Shown here: positions 44,881-58,299 of the stretch, one piece after another
How the letters are laid out: each line of letters starts with the position of its first letter
How positions within the stretch are numbered: the first letter of the stretch is position 1
NCBI GenBank assembly: GCA_021229015.1
Contig: CM037782.1
Coordinates: 40,597,819 to 40,661,818 of the forward strand
Direction of reading: 5' to 3'
From: Solen grandis
Lineage: Eukaryota > Mollusca > Bivalvia > Adapedonta > Solenidae
Length of the DNA: 64,000 nucleotides
Position numbers and translations under genes: made by a program
The notes under the pieces: generated by a model
Told to the model about the DNA's origin: nothing
Seen by the model: the letters and a program-made list of their open reading frames with translations, nothing else
Databases searched by the model: none

Positions 44881-45272
44881 GGCTAGTTTAAAAATTTGGG
44901 TTACGATTTGAAAGTGTGTGTGTGTGTGTGTGTGGTATTTGGGGAGGGTTTAACTTTTTTGATTGAATTAAATCAATATCGTTTTTTTAAACTTTGATAA
45001 TAAGAATCCTAAAAGAAATAGCTGTATCAGAATTAATATTCACTGGATAAAACAGCAGATGTTTTAACATATTATGTATCTGCGTGTTGTGTACCATAGT
45101 CGACAGACCAGACCTGCATTTTATAAATAGACATATACAACAACTTACCGGTGTAAAATTTCACTTATGATGTTTAAAACACCAGAATTGTTAAGTTTTG
45201 ATGATGTTATTGATTATTTTATTGAATTATCTCATTTAGACCATCTTTAGCTAATATTTTCACTCGCAAAAA
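44881..45272. other. non-coding sequence
   Basis: A short (GT)n at about 44913-44932; otherwise AT-rich and unrecognised. Confidence 0.5.
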
Positions 45273-46794
45273 CAAGAGGGCCATGATGGCCCTGAATCGC
45301 TCACCTGATTATAATGAGCAATATATGTTGGATTTTTCATATTGACCTACTTTTGACCCCATGACCCACTTTTGAACTTGTCCAGATTTTATGGAAACAG
45401 ACATCTGAGCAAGTTTCATGAAGATATGGCCAAAAATGTGACCTCTAGAGTGTTAACAAGGTTTTCTTAAGATTTGACCTCAGACTACTTTTTGCCCACA
45501 TGACCCTATTTCCAACTTGTCAAGTTTATGGAAACAAACATTGACATTTCATAAAGATGGCCAAATGTGGCCTCTGAGTGTAAACAGGGTTTCTAAGATT
45601 TACTATGACTATTTTGACCCACATAACCCATATTCAAACTTGTTAAGATTTTATGGAGACAACATTCTTGATTAAGTTTCATAAAGATTGGGCCAAAAAT
45701 GTGGCCTCTAGGTATAAACATGGTTTATTCTAGATTTGAACCTCGTTACACTTTGACCCACATAGACCAATTCGAATTGTCCAAGTTTTATGTAGCCAAA
45801 CCTGACCAAGTATTCTAAGTTGGGTCAAAAATGTGGCCTAGAGTGTAACAAGGTTTTTCTAAGATTTGACCTCATGACCTACTTTTGACACCCTCATGAC
45901 CCAATTTCAAACTTGTTCAAGATTTTATGGAGACAAACATCTGACTAAGTTTCATAAGATTGGGTCAAAAAATGTGACCTCTAGAGTGTTAACAGGTTTT
46001 TTCTAAGATTTGACCTCGTGACCTACTTTTGATCCACATGACCAAATTCAACTCGTCCAAGATTAATGGAGACAAACTTCTGACCAAGTTTCATAAAAAA
46101 TTTGGGCCCAAAAATTTTGGGGCCCTCTAGAGTGTTAACAAGGTTTTTCTAAGATTTGCCCTCATGCCCTACTTTTGCCCCCACATGACCAATTTCAAAC
46201 TTGTCCAATATTTTATGGAGAGAAACATTTAAACCTAGTTTATGAAAAATTGGGGCCCAAAAAAATGGGCCTCTAGAGTTTAAAAAGGTTTTTCTAAGAT
46301 ATGCCCTTCGTGCCCTCTTTTGACCCCCCATGACCCAAATTCAAACTTGTCCAAGATTTAATGGAGACAACATTTGATTAAGTTTCATGAAGATTTGGCA
46401 AAAATTTTGGCCCACTAGGTTGTTAAAAAGGGGTTTTTTATAAGACTTGACCTCTTGACCAACTTTTTGACCCACCTGACCCAAAATTGATTTGGGCCAG
46501 ATTTTATGGAGAGAAACATTCTGACCAAGTTCATAAGGATTGGGCTAAAAATGTGGGCCTCTAGAGTGTTAACAAGTTTTTATAAGAGACTTGTGACCTA
46601 CTTTTTGACCCCTCGACCATTTCAAAACTTGTCCAAGATTTTATGGAGACAAACATTTGACAACTTTCATGAAGATTGGCTAAAAATATTGGCCTCTAGA
46701 GTGTTAACAAGGCCAAATTGTTGACGACGCACAACGGACGCTGGACGAGGCATCACCAAAAGCTCACCCTGAGCACGTTGTGCTCAGGTGAGCT
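45273..46794 (-). mobile_element. hairpin-ended element, family H, copy 3 (different interior array)
   Basis: The plus strand starts CAAGAGGGCCATGATGGCCC, TGAATCGCTCACCTG and ends AGCTCACCCTGAGCACGTTG, TGCTCAGGTGAGCT, the reverse of copies 1 and 2. Next to its minus-strand start lies GTCCAGCGTCCGTTGTGCG, like the GTCCG tract of the other copies. The interior is another tandem array (period about 125-155 bp, roughly ten units) built on TGACCTACTTTTGACCCACA, AACTTGTCCAAGATTTTATGG and GTGGCCTCTAGAGTGTTAAC. Indels between units are frequent, partly from poor consensus. Confidence 0.85.
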
Positions 46795-49194
46795 AAAAAA
46801 TGCTAAGTGATTTAATAATAAAACAGTATATGTTATTTATATAACATGCATTACTATTTCAATATTTATTAATAAAGATGTGTTTATTATTTCAATATTT
46901 GTCTGTTTAGTAATTACCAACAAGAATAATTAACCCCTTTCTATGTAGACTATTTGATGCATCTACCCATTCCTCAATTAGATCATTTTGACGAATATAC
47001 CTGTTTGCCTCATGCAGACGCATTTTGACTCCCAAATTACCCCTCCCTTTATGTAGAGCTATGGACACAGTTGAATTTTTAAATGCTAAATATCAATTAA
47101 AATCTATTACCCCTTTTTTTAAAATATTTTTTAAAAACTTTAATCATATTGCAAAACTCCCCCTTTGGAATTTTAAAAAAAAGAAAGTTTATTCTTAAAA
47201 TAAGCAAGAAAAAAATTTCTATAATATAACCATACTACGTCTTTTTAGGTCGCAAGTTATTTTGGAGAATTCCATTCATAGAGGAAGATCGATTATGATT
47301 TGACTATGCCGTGTATTAACTTATTCTTTAAATAAAAACGTTTATTTGAGTTTAAAATAATTTCAATTAAATATAAAAGGTTTACCCATGAAAAAAGGGC
47401 TAATTAAAATAACTAGTTTCTTATTTGGGGGAGATTGACATTAAAAGTTACGTTTTTGTTGTTTAAAAGCGTCTTCAAACGGAAAATTACAAATTTTAAA
47501 ACTTTTTCTGTTTGGGGCTATTTTTAAAACAATTATAATGTTTTAAAAAGATTTTATAAGTACGTTTCATAAGTATGGGGTTTTCCCGTGTTTAACTAAG
47601 CGTCAGTGCCGGAAATTGTTGATAGTTAAAAAAATATGAAGGGTAATAAAATTGTCAGCTTATTGGTAAAAAAACCAAACAGGAAATCAACAAATGAACA
47701 CAAACAGGAGATCAATCCTTATGGGGAAAGCTAAGTATAAATTCGATCTGATTTATTTTGAATAATACTCCCGGCACTTTTCAAAAATATGAATAAAATA
47801 TTTATTTTTACATCTTATAATAAAAAAAATGTGCCCAAAATAAAAGGTTTGAATTAGAAATATCTTGGCACTTTGGCAAAACATATTGCCAAGGGTTTTT
47901 TATTTGCTGGGCCATTTTAGCTACCCAAATTTCAAAAGGGGGAAATCCCTTCTTTTTTTTTTTGTTTTTTTTTTTGGCAACGGATGTGAGGTAAAAGGGG
48001 TTTGACAAGTCTGCAAAGTCGTATCATGAAAAACTTAACTTACTATATACTACCCTCTAACTTTATAAAAACCCTACCTAAAAACAGCATCTTTTGCTGT
48101 GGGAGTTCCACTAAACTGATAAATTTTTAAAAAACAACCCACCATATGAGCCCGGTGGATAAAATGGCCCATGGGGAAAAACTATAAATTTTACCCCCCG
48201 TATCTCAGTTCTTTTTTGGGGCTTCCTTTCCAAGGACTTAATCCTGTAGTTAAAAAGCTATAAAAATTCAAAATTAGAAAATCCAAGACCTTTTCTTTGT
48301 ACTTGGTTTTTTGGCAGTTAGGGATATATTTTTTAAATATGAATTATCTTCAAAATTAATCATTGAAATTCAAAATTAAAAGATTCGCAGAGTGCCTAGC
48401 CGCCTTTGGCTATGACTTGGGCTTTAATAGTTCATAGAAAAAAAAAGGATTTTAAATTTAGTTGTTGAGAAAAATGACGAGTCACAAAAGAATAAGAATT
48501 TGTCATATCTAATACAAAAATTTTCCTAGTCGCAATTTCAAATATATATCCCTCTCAAGGACAGAAAAGGGGGGGGGGATATCGTCTCTTGTACCTATTA
48601 TTCATGCAATGATTCTTAATTCAAAAAAAAAGAAAAAATTTATATAATGTACTGTTTTTTTTCCCCTTTTGGGGGTCATTTTTTGTGTTTTTACGCGATG
48701 TTTTTAAAAAATTTATTTTCTTAGGTTTATCTAAATAATGTTTCCCTTTTATCTCAGTTCATCAATAGGGAAAATTTCAATAGATAGATCTTTCTTTTCT
48801 TACAAACATTCATTTACACCAAAAAATTTTATGAAGGTAAAAAAGGGGTTTTAGGTTTAATTTATACGGGTAGATGGAGGTAGTGGCAAGTGAATTTTCA
48901 GTGTCTTTGCTTCAGTGGTTTACCTATGGTAGGGAATCGTCAGTTTAGCAGTATGGAGCTGGTGGGTGTAATGAATGTTGGTATTGGGAAAGGGTTAAAG
49001 AAGTCCCCCTAGATTTTTAAAAATTTTAAGACAATTAGTTTTGTTGAATGAAAGCAACTTAGTCAGGTGGGTTTATATGCATTTTGATGAATTTAAAAAA
49101 ACAACGTTATAAATTTCATAGAATATTATTATTTTAATACGAAACATGTTTGTTTGTAGGGGTTAAATGTCCCAAATTTAATCTGCAGTCAATG
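46795..49194. other. AT-rich sequence of reduced quality, no gene seen
   Basis: At 46930-47060 phrases such as ATTAACCCCTTTCTATGTAG and GACGCATTTTGACTC suggest a decayed piggyBac-like MITE of the 40922 family. The rest shows inflated homopolymers and no recognisable frame. Confidence 0.5.
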
Positions 49195-49405
49195 GAGGGG
49201 GTTTTTCTACATTAGGGGAAAATCGTGTGCCACACTGCAGTATCACCCCGTGGGCCTTTGGGGATGATACCACCCGTCATTATCCCGATTCGGGCCACCC
49301 GTCCCGGAATACCTGAAAAATGAGTGCGAAGGGAGCTATACTTTAAATAATTTAGGTATGTTGTGGCAGGAATCACACCTGCAACTTCCAAGCCCCCGAA
49401 CAATT
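49195..49405 (-). mobile_element. tRNA-derived SINE, family A, copy 5 (damaged)
   Basis: The plus strand reads GTGCCACACTGCAGTATCAC, GATGATACCACCCGTCATTA, CCCGTCCCGGAATACCTG and GGGAGCTATACTTTAA, the reverse of the family-A body. The head is altered (GGCAGGAATCACACCTGCAA). Confidence 0.7.
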
Positions 49406-50079
49406 TAATTTTCATTTAAAAATATTTAATCTTGTATTCAAAACGAACATGGCATTAGAGTTATCCCCCTGACAGAATTCGACCCCCAGATTCCATTTCA
49501 GGTATAAGTCAGCAATTGATTTTTGATTTCATTGAATATAATAACAAAACTGCAAAGCACATTGTCTACAACGGTTAAGTTCATTTTGAATAGTTTTTTG
49601 TTAAAGCAGTACATACTGTATTAATGTGACAGCCTTATAGATATGTGCAAATTTTAATTTAACACTAAAACAGTGGTTTTTCTCCCTAAATTGGGAATGG
49701 GTCACTGGTAACTGATATTGTGAATTTATATACACCGTTTTTGCAATAGAAAGAATCTGAATGTTTTTGACTAGTGCCCAAGCAGCTTAATAGTCAAAGC
49801 AGCGTGCGGCTGCCCTTTGCTCGCACAGGTACTGATTTTGTCAGCAAATTGCCCTCTCGATGGGCAATAATGCATGTCTGTCATAGTAAACAATCAAAAA
49901 AAGTAATCAACATTGATTGATGTGCATATCCTATACATGCAGATTAAAACCCACACATATTATTACACCTACTGCCTGATTATATTTTTGATATATATCA
50001 GAGAAAAAAACTATTATGATTAATTTTACTGTTCATTAAATGGTTGGAGACAGGCAAATCTACTTACAGAAGGGTTAAG
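49406..50079. other. non-coding sequence, nothing recognised
   Basis: No frame or repeat that I can assign. Confidence 0.45.
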
Positions 50080-51880
50080 AGGTGGTAAAGGCCCTAGATC
50101 GCTCACATGAGTATAGGATTACCCACAAAACATCTTTACTAACAATTCTTGAGATCTGACCAGTATGTTTGAGAAGCCATTTTTCTTCTTTCTGTAAATG
50201 GCACCCAGTTCTAAATGATCCGGTTATTTTTTAGCAACTTTTGTGAAGGTTCACACAAGGATCATCCCTGGCAAGTTAAAACAAATTCTGTCCAGCAGTT
50301 TCAGTAGAAGATGCGTTAAAAGTTTTCACTATATACATTTTAGGCAAATTGCCCCGCCCTGGCCGGCCTGTTTTTTACGACTGGAATAACATTTTAGTAA
50401 CCTTGGAAGTGGTTACCAAAGAAAACATCTGTACCAAAAATTTTAAGATCTGACCAGAGTTTGAATGAGATGATGTTTTGAAGTTTTTCAATTTTTTTTT
50501 TCTCTCCATTGCCATGGCAACCAGAGTTCTGCATGGATCAGGATTATTTTAAGCAAACTTTGTAGTGCCTCACCCAAGGATCATCTTTTGCCATATTAAA
50601 TTAAATTACTGTCCTGCGGTTCCAGAGGATGTTAAAAGTTTTCACTATATACACAGTGATTGGAAACGTGCGCCCCACTGTGCATAGTTCCATTAAAATT
50701 GAAAAACGTCCCATTTCTCAATTCCTAGTGCGCCATTGTCTCTTACACTTTGAACCACATTACAGTATAAATATGCATTGAATCATTAATCTTTTATTGT
50801 AGTTTTTTCTTTATCGAAAAACATTAAGTTATGAATGCATTTTTATTTGCTTTTTTGCTGAGTAAGCTGCATATTCTCAGGACGCTCTATTAAGAATAAG
50901 ATATCATACAGGCAACTGAGCTGGACGCTTATTAAACCATATAGAATTACGCAGTCGGAACACTAGGATATATAACACAAAAGCTTGTCGAGATATTACA
51001 TTCAATTTAGCTATGGTAGTACGCATTGAATATCGTCTGAAAAAAAGAAACAAGAATGCTCAAAAAACATTTGAAGAACTGACCAACCAAGTTAGAATCC
51101 CTCTTATGTTTTTAGGCCCCAATCCAGATATTATATGAAAACTGTAAATGATAAAAATGGAAACAGCGTCAAGTGCTGATTTATCGCGTCTCCTCTCAGA
51201 AAGTTACAAACTCTGCTTCATCTCCCCCTGGGAAGTTTCGTCCGATTCATTGACAAACCATCCCTAACCCTCAAGATTGTCTCGATACCCTTCAGTAACC
51301 ACCAAATATAACCTAGAGAAAAAATCCAGTAAAGTGGAAAAAGATTTAGGAGGTGAATTTTAGCTTAGAACTTTTAATCAGGGCCTTTTTCCAAATATTG
51401 AGCTGGAGATCTTTTAGACGTATTTAGCCTATGTCTTATTTTAACAGCGTTTTTATAGTTGCTCAGGTTGTTGACAGATACTGTTTCTTCATTAACAAGA
51501 CTATGGGAAAAGGATTTATTTATTCCCACAAGTATATGTGTTCTAAACCAATTAACTTCATTTGTTAAGAGTTTTCCTTTTTAACCCACTAAACTTTTCA
51601 CATCAATAGCTAAAATGTCCATTAGATTTGAAAATGTCCCATTGATTTTTAGCAAAATGATGGGCCATAGTCCAATGAAAAACATTTCTTTCAGTCACTG
51701 AATACAATTGAAGGCAAAATTAGTCCCACCCCTGGCATTGTGAAGGTTCACCAGGATTCATACTGTAAGTTCATCAAATTCTGTCAGGGTTTTCAGAGGA
51801 AATGTTTAAAGCAAATTTCAGACGATAGCGATGTTGGAAGGAGGTGATTAAATAGCTCACCTAGAGCACATTGTGAGTCA
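50080..51880 (-). mobile_element. hairpin-ended element, family H-like, copy 4 (decayed)
   Basis: Left side GGCCCTAGATCGCTCACATG and right side TAGCTCACCTAGAGCACATT, GTGAG correspond to the reversed ends of family H. The interior repeats GATCTGACCAG, GAAGCCATTTTTC, TGTGAAGGTTCACACAAGGA and AAATTCTGTCCAGCAGTTTC around 50150-50340 and again at about 50440-50650 and 51640-51810. Between 50660 and 51600 lies unrelated sequence, perhaps a nested insertion. Confidence 0.6.
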
Positions 51881-52980
51881 TGTAACACACTTCACCTCCA
51901 ATCATACGTAACAATCCATTGGGAAGTATTAACAATGCGCCCCAATGCAACATCAATTGCAAATTCAAGCATAATTATGTTCGGAATAATAAGGATAAGG
52001 GGACACTTTTATGCTATGTTGGCAAGAATTGGGAATATTACCAGATTGTGAACGGTCCGTCAGACCTGTATGAAAAGTTTGAAGAATCAATCGTGATTGT
52101 GAATGGGCCGCTTTCGTACACTTACATAAGTGAAAGAACAATTGCTGTAAATGACTAATACTCCTTCTATTCCAGCAATAAATAACTTTTTCCACCAATA
52201 TTTTACACTAAGAATGTGGTAAAATGCTGTTTACTTTACACACGTTGTTATATCTATTATATCTGCTGATGCAGTCCTTCAATGGTCTGCGTCTCAAAAA
52301 GTATTCATATTGAGATTTTTTCAAATGAAAAAATTAAAAACCTTAATCTTTCACTAAATTTTTGAAAATTGAGGAACATTGGGGGACTGTGATTTTCTAT
52401 GAAAAAATGCTGTAACACAAATATCTAAACACAAATTTCTATCCTCCAAGCAGTAAGCTAAAAAGAGTTCTATATTTCAGTGACTACACTGTAAACAACA
52501 AGATGAATGAAAATAAACAAGTATGTAAGGCCCAAAGTACATTACCGTTTTTCAAAAGACCCAATGTGTGAATCTGTACTTCATGGAGAAAGGACCTCTC
52601 TGAAAAAAGCATTTATATATATTCAAAATGCCAGTTCTGGAGAAAGGTTTAGCCTTTAGATTCAGCTGTTACATCTTGAAATTAGTTACTGGCTATGATG
52701 CTATTGGAATGGCTCTATAATCCAACAGGACCCTGTCTCTAATTTATATGAAGCTTCTGCTACGACAGATGCTAAACAAGTTAACATTGATAATTTCAAT
52801 CTTTGCATAAAAGGGATTATTGACTTTAAACTAGTTTCTTTTGGACATTATTTTCAATACAGAATGGCCTTGTTAGTTTTTCATATTTAGAGCTTGGGAG
52901 AGATGACTACTAGATGGAGCCCTAATTGAAAATAAATTACAATTGCTGTAGCAACATATTTAATACTTGTTGTAGGTTTT
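51881..52980. other. non-coding sequence; short ORF of unknown meaning
   Basis: A 79-codon plus frame at 51919-52158 contains an internal repeat at protein level (IVNGPSDLYEKFEES / IVNGPLSYTY), but I recognise no family and assembly quality is uncertain here. Otherwise AT-rich. Confidence 0.4.
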
Positions 52981-53119
52981 TAGCTCACCTGAGCACAAAC
53001 GTGTGTGGAATTACAATTTTTTGCTGTACTATGAGGATTGTATTCCGTATGATGTTTTATAAAGGCATAAAGGCAAATATTTCTCAGGTGAGCACTTCAG
53101 GGCCCCACTTGGCTTCTTG
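52981..53119 (+). mobile_element. hairpin-ended element, family H, minimal copy (about 139 bp)
   Basis: AGCTCACCTGAGCACAAACG is followed after about 100 bp by TCTCAGGTGAGCACTTCAGG, GCCCCACTTGGCTTCTTG, so only the two ends remain. It shows that the termini can exist without an interior array. Confidence 0.7.
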
Positions 53120-55990
53120 TTATGATAGTTTCTCCAGCTCCAATTTCAAACATGTCATTAAGTTTTGAAACATAATGCATTTTATATTCAATTAAAAAAA
53201 GATTAATTTAATGTCAATGAATGATTACAATTGACAGCACAATTTGGAACTTTTTCACCACACACGCAAAAAAGGAGGATAAGTTTAAAAAAAGAGCACA
53301 TACGATGCACAAGTATTTGTCTGTTTGCGTTTTTATATAAGGGGGGAGGTGAATAATTAAGTTTAAATGGCTCTTGAGGGAATGAACAAGTATTGTGAAG
53401 CTTTATGTTTAAAAGTTATGGCAAAGATTTCTACTGTATTGTTTCTTTTTTTACAAGAAGCCATGTTAATGGCCATCGCCCCACCTAATACTTTGCTAGT
53501 AGAAAGATGTGATGGAGAGTAAAAAAGGAATTATATATATATTTTTTAAACATTGGTAATAAGACTGATGTTTTGAAGTGGACTATAATATGCAACCATT
53601 TGAAGACCTACAAATTCCCTATATTGGGTCTACAGAAAAATGGTGAGGTCACTGTGACCTTTAAAGATTTTTTCCTTCACCTTAAAAAATTTTTAAATTA
53701 TTAACAAAGGGCAATAACTAAAAAAAAATTTTAAAAAAGGGGGGAATTATCCCTTTTGTGCACCCCACTCTTCGATGAAAATCTATCCCTATGAAATTTA
53801 AAAAAAAATCTCAAAACTTATTTTATTTTTTTCAAGACAAAAATTAGCCCGAAAAATTACAAAAGGGGAATAACTCAAAAATTTAAAGATAAAAAGGGGT
53901 TTATTCCTGTGCACAAAAAACTCCTCAATTAGATCTCTCAACCTATGAAGTATCAAGTTGACATTTAAAAAACTTTTTTTTTTATGCTTCCCGGGCGTTA
54001 TCAGCAAAAGGGGGGAAAAAAAAAGGGGAAAAATTTGGTCAAAATGGACCTAAGAGTTATGACCCTTGAAGGGAAAGGGAGCTCTTGTGACGAAGACAAT
54101 GAAAACAGAGCGATGACCAAAAATTGAATGTTTTCTTTGAAAAACAAACATACAAATAAACAAGAGCAATGGAAAATTCCAACACCCCCCCAAAACAATT
54201 TTAACCAAATTTAAGGGCCCTAACTCTCGGAAAGTCATGGCAATTTTGACTGGATATCAAAATTGGTTTTTGATAATGTGCCCCTCACTTGTTACTAAGT
54301 TTGGTAAAAATTGGTTTATATTTGTTTGAGTTAAAGAAATAGCTATTAATTTGCAATTTCTCATCATTTCAGAGGTGTTATTTAGGAGGTCTGGGACATT
54401 ATGGGGTTTTCCAACTTGCTGAGATATTGTACCCAAAACACTTTTGAAAAGGTTTGGGAAAGATTTGTTCCAAAAATAGAGAGCAGTCAACTCGTGGAGC
54501 CGCCTGCCCCTTCCCCCCTTTCCCCAGGGAAAATTTCCCTTTCTACTTCCCCTTTTTCAGCGGGCAAAAAAAAAAAGTTTTTAGATCTATGAGAAATGTA
54601 CGTACCCCGTGTCTAACAGAATTTGCAAGCCCCCCCCTGTTGAAAAAAAACCCCCTTTCCAAAAAATTGCCCTTTACATTTCCATGAATATGAACTTTTT
54701 TTTCTGAACCTGCAGATTTTTTCCCGAATTTTATCTGCTGACAAGAATTATTTATCATATTGATAATAATTCATTGAGGGGCCCCCTAATGGGGCTTACC
54801 TGGGGGCTTTTCCATATTTTGGGGTTGGGGTTTTAAACCCAACCCCAAAATTGACTATCCTTTCCCAGATGCTGGGGGGGGGGGGCCCTGTTAACCCCCG
54901 GTCCCTCCTTTGCCGGGAAAAACCGGTCCCCTAATAAGGGGGCTGAAGTTTGCCTTGGGTACCTTTCCCTGAGGGGCCCCCCCTTGGAAATTTTAGGGTG
55001 GGGGCCCCCTTAGGGATTTTAGGTTTGAATCCCGGGGCAAATGGGTAATTGATTTTAAGGTCAAATCCCGTTAGGGTTACCCCCGGTTAGTTTTCTTTCT
55101 CCCCCTCTACCAAAACCCAACCAAAAATTTGGGGGTTCTTTCCCGGGGGGGGAACCCCTTTTTTGGAAAACGACACCTTTTTTCCCAAATTAAAGCCGAG
55201 GGGGGGAGGAAAAGGGAAAGGGGCAGGGCCCACCCTAGAAAACCCTAACTGATGGGCCGGTTAAAATCCCAACCCTTAAAAATTGCAAACCCCCTCCCAT
55301 ATAAAAAGCAATCAAAAAAAAATTTCCCGGGGAAAAAAAAACCCAAAAAATTTGAAACAGCCCCCAACAATATCCCCCCAAAATCTTATTAAAAAAATTT
55401 TTGTCAAAACCCAAAAAAATTTTTTTGTTTAAAAACAGAAATGGAAACTACAATTTGGGGAAATTTTAGAATTTTTAGAATAAAACCAATAAAAACAAAA
55501 ACACCAGGGGGCTAAAAAAAGTAAAAAAAGATTAAGGCAAAAGATAAGTAAAAAACCGGTTAACCCCCACAAACCATTTTAAAAACACTTAAACTTCCCC
55601 GGAAAAAGGGGTTGGGGTGGAATTTGGGCCGAAAGGAAGTTAACAAATTGCCACATAAAGTAATAACAAAACAATGCATTTTTGGGTTTACAGTGAAAAT
55701 TTTTTTAAGTTTTTCATGATTAAATCCCCAAGCTTTTTTTTTTAAAAATTAAAACAAAAAGGGGGAAAAACCCAGATGCCCTTTTTTTTGCCCGGCCACC
55801 TGAATTCCCCCAACCCTGTATTAAGCAAAATTCCCAAAAAAAGTTGGCAATTTTTAAAGTTTTTTTTTAAAATTGCCCTGGTGACCAAATTTTTTGAAAA
55901 CCTACCAAATTTAAAATTTGAAAACCCCCTGTTTGGTTTTCAAAACTGGTCTATTTTTCAAGTTTTTTAAATTTAAAGGCCCCCGGTTTT
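53120..55990. other. low-quality non-coding sequence
   Basis: From about 53640 there are phrases such as GGTGAGGTCACTGTGACCTT and AAGGGCAATAACT, typical of old molluscan transposon fragments. Homopolymers lengthen steadily after about 54000 (runs of G, C, A and T of 5-10 bases), so ORFs here cannot be trusted. Confidence 0.55.
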
Positions 55991-55999
55991 CCAATGGCC

Positions 56000-56910
56000 C
56001 CTTTTTTAAAACTCACCAAATATCATGAAGACAAACTCCTAAAAATTTTATGAGATTTGGCAAAAACGTGGCCTCAAGATGTTCCAATTTTTTTTCCAAA
56101 ATTTTTGGTTTTTGTGCCCCTTATTTTTTTTAACCCCCATGTGCCCGAATTTTGCACACACCAAGATACATGTAGCCCAATCCTAACAAAAATTTTAAGA
56201 AAATTTGGGCTAAAAAACTGTGGCCCCTAAAATTTTTTCCCCAAGGTTTTAAAAAAATTTGACCGGTGACCTAGTTTTTGAACCACTGTAGCCCAATTTT
56301 TCGGCTCATCTGAGATATCAGTAGAAAACCGCCTGCCAAAGTTTATAAAATTTTGGGGCTAAAACTGGGGCCCTCTAAAGTTTCACAAGTTTTTTACAAA
56401 TTTGCCCCTGTGACCCATTTTTTGGACCAAAAAAAACCCCATTTTCAAAACCATCCAAATATCAGGGAAGACAAACATACTGCCAAAATTTTTAGAAAGT
56501 TTGGGGTTAAACTGGGCCTCTAAGTTTTTCACAATTTTTTTAAATTTTTGCCCGGGTGACCTATTTTTTTGACCCAAAAGTGACCCATTTTTAAAAACCA
56601 AATCCGAGATACATGTAGACAAACACCCGATCATATTTATGCAGTTTGGGGTCAAAAACTGTGGCTTCTACGTGCCCACAAGGTTTTTTCAAAAAATTTG
56701 ACCGGGTGACCTATTTTTTTAACCCCACTACCCAATTTCAAGCTCATCCGAGATTTTTAAAGTAGAAAAACCCATTCTGACCAGGTTTCAGGGAAGATTG
56801 GGCCAACACTGGGCCTCTAGGGGGGCAAAAAGCAATTTTTGACGACAAAATATGGACAAAAGGGGGTCACATAAAGCCACCCGTAAAAAACGGGGGCTCA
56901 GGTGAGCAAA
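56000..56910 (-). mobile_element. hairpin-ended element, family H, copy 5 (partial, damaged)
   Basis: Interior phrases ATCATGAAGACAAACTCC, GTGACCTAGTTTTTGAACC and AAACTGTGGCCCC repeat with a step of roughly 120-150 bp, as in copy 3. The right edge reads GGGGGCTCAGGTGAGCAAAA. The left end is not identifiable. Confidence 0.6.
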
Positions 56911-57354
56911 AAAACACCTTCAATAAATATCTTCAATTGACCCATGAACAAAGGGTTATACTTTTAAAAAAAAAATAAAATAGGTTCCAGAGGCAGGGCA
57001 AAAGGAAAAAATGTGGTCAGAAAATTTTTTCCCTTTTTTCCCTTTCTTCTTCTTTTAAAACTATTTTTTAAAAAAAAATTTTAACAAAAATGAAATATGA
57101 ATCATGTTTACCACAACTTTTATTTTTATTTTTTTTTTCCCTTTTTTAAGGGTTAAAATTTTAAATTTTCCAAAAATTTCTATTTTGAACACCTTTTCAT
57201 AAATATTCTTTTTTCCAGAAACCCATTTTGTTTTTGTTGTTGTTTTTTGGTTTTGTTTTTCCCCCCCCTTTTTCCCTTTTTTTTTTTTTCCCCCAGCCCA
57301 CTCAGATTTTTAATAATAAATACAACGAACACCCAAAGGGCTAACAGATATGCA
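56911..57354. other. low-quality AT-rich sequence
   Basis: Homopolymer-rich; nothing recognised. Confidence 0.5.
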
Positions 57355-57740
57355 CCACAAAACCCCATTCCCCCCCACCCCCCCAAACAACCATCCCCCA
57401 ACCCACCCCCCCCCCCCAACCCTTTCCCCCACCCACCCCCAACCCCCAAACCCCATCCCCCCCCCCCCCCCCACCCCCCCCAAACCCCTAAAAAAATCCC
57501 CCCCCCCCACCACCCCAAAACCACCCAAAAAATCCCCCCCCCCAACCCCCCAAAAACCCCCCAACCCCAAAAACAACCATCCCCCAAAAACCAAAAACCC
57601 CCCCAAAAACAACCATCCCCCCCCCCACCCCCCCCCAAAAACCATCCCCCCCCCAAACCCCCCAACCCCCCCAAAAAAATCCCCCCCCCCCAACCCCCCA
57701 AAAAAACCCAAAAAAAGCCCCCCCCCCTCCCCCCCCCCCT
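57355..57740. repeat. C/A-only tract
   Basis: About 385 bp of C runs (3-14) separated by A runs (1-7), with only a few T and almost no G. It gives long polyproline and polyglycine frames on the two strands, none of which is a gene. It may reflect a natural C-rich low-complexity repeat, heavily distorted in length. Confidence 0.85.
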
Positions 57741-58299
57741 TGCTTATAAAAGCATTTTTGGGGCCAATAGCTATTTAAACAAATGGGGAAAAAGGGAGGG
57801 ATACAAAATAAAAAGGCGTATAGATGCAGGGTATATCCTTTATATGTCTTTATAAAAATACAATTTACCCTTAAACTTTTTTTTAAATGTAAAGGAAACC
57901 AAATCAAATTCAAACCCACTAGCTATATTAAGTTCCCCTTTAAACCCTGTATAAAAATATACTGCAAATCTTTGAAAAATAAACTTTTTCAAAATTAAAA
58001 AAACAAAAAAAAATTTTAAATTCGTTAAATACAAATGTTTAGGATTTTCCGCTAAAAAACACTAAAACACTAAAACCCAAAAAAAAGAAAAAAGGAAAAT
58101 TTTAAATTCCTCCCTTTTAAATTTTGTTTTTGTAGGGCCAAAACATCAAAAAACCCTTTGAAAAAAAAACCCTTTTTAAATTTTGAAATTTTGGAAAAAG
58201 AAAACTGAAAATAAATTTTTTATATTGATTTTGATTTGGGTTAAATTTCTATAATCGCTGAAACAAATCAAATTTTTTAAAAAATGTTTTACAATTCGT
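57741..58299. other. low-quality AT-rich sequence
   Basis: No assignable feature. Confidence 0.45.

Noticed and set aside
51919..52158. 79-codon ORF with internal IVNGP repeat as a possible small gene
   Set aside because: No recognisable family, poor-quality neighbourhood, no supporting splice or regulatory signals; kept only as a remark.
57180..57919. Glycine-rich and proline-rich proteins on both strands
   Set aside because: Both strands open over the C/A tract because of composition; no signal peptide or structured repeat independent of run lengths.
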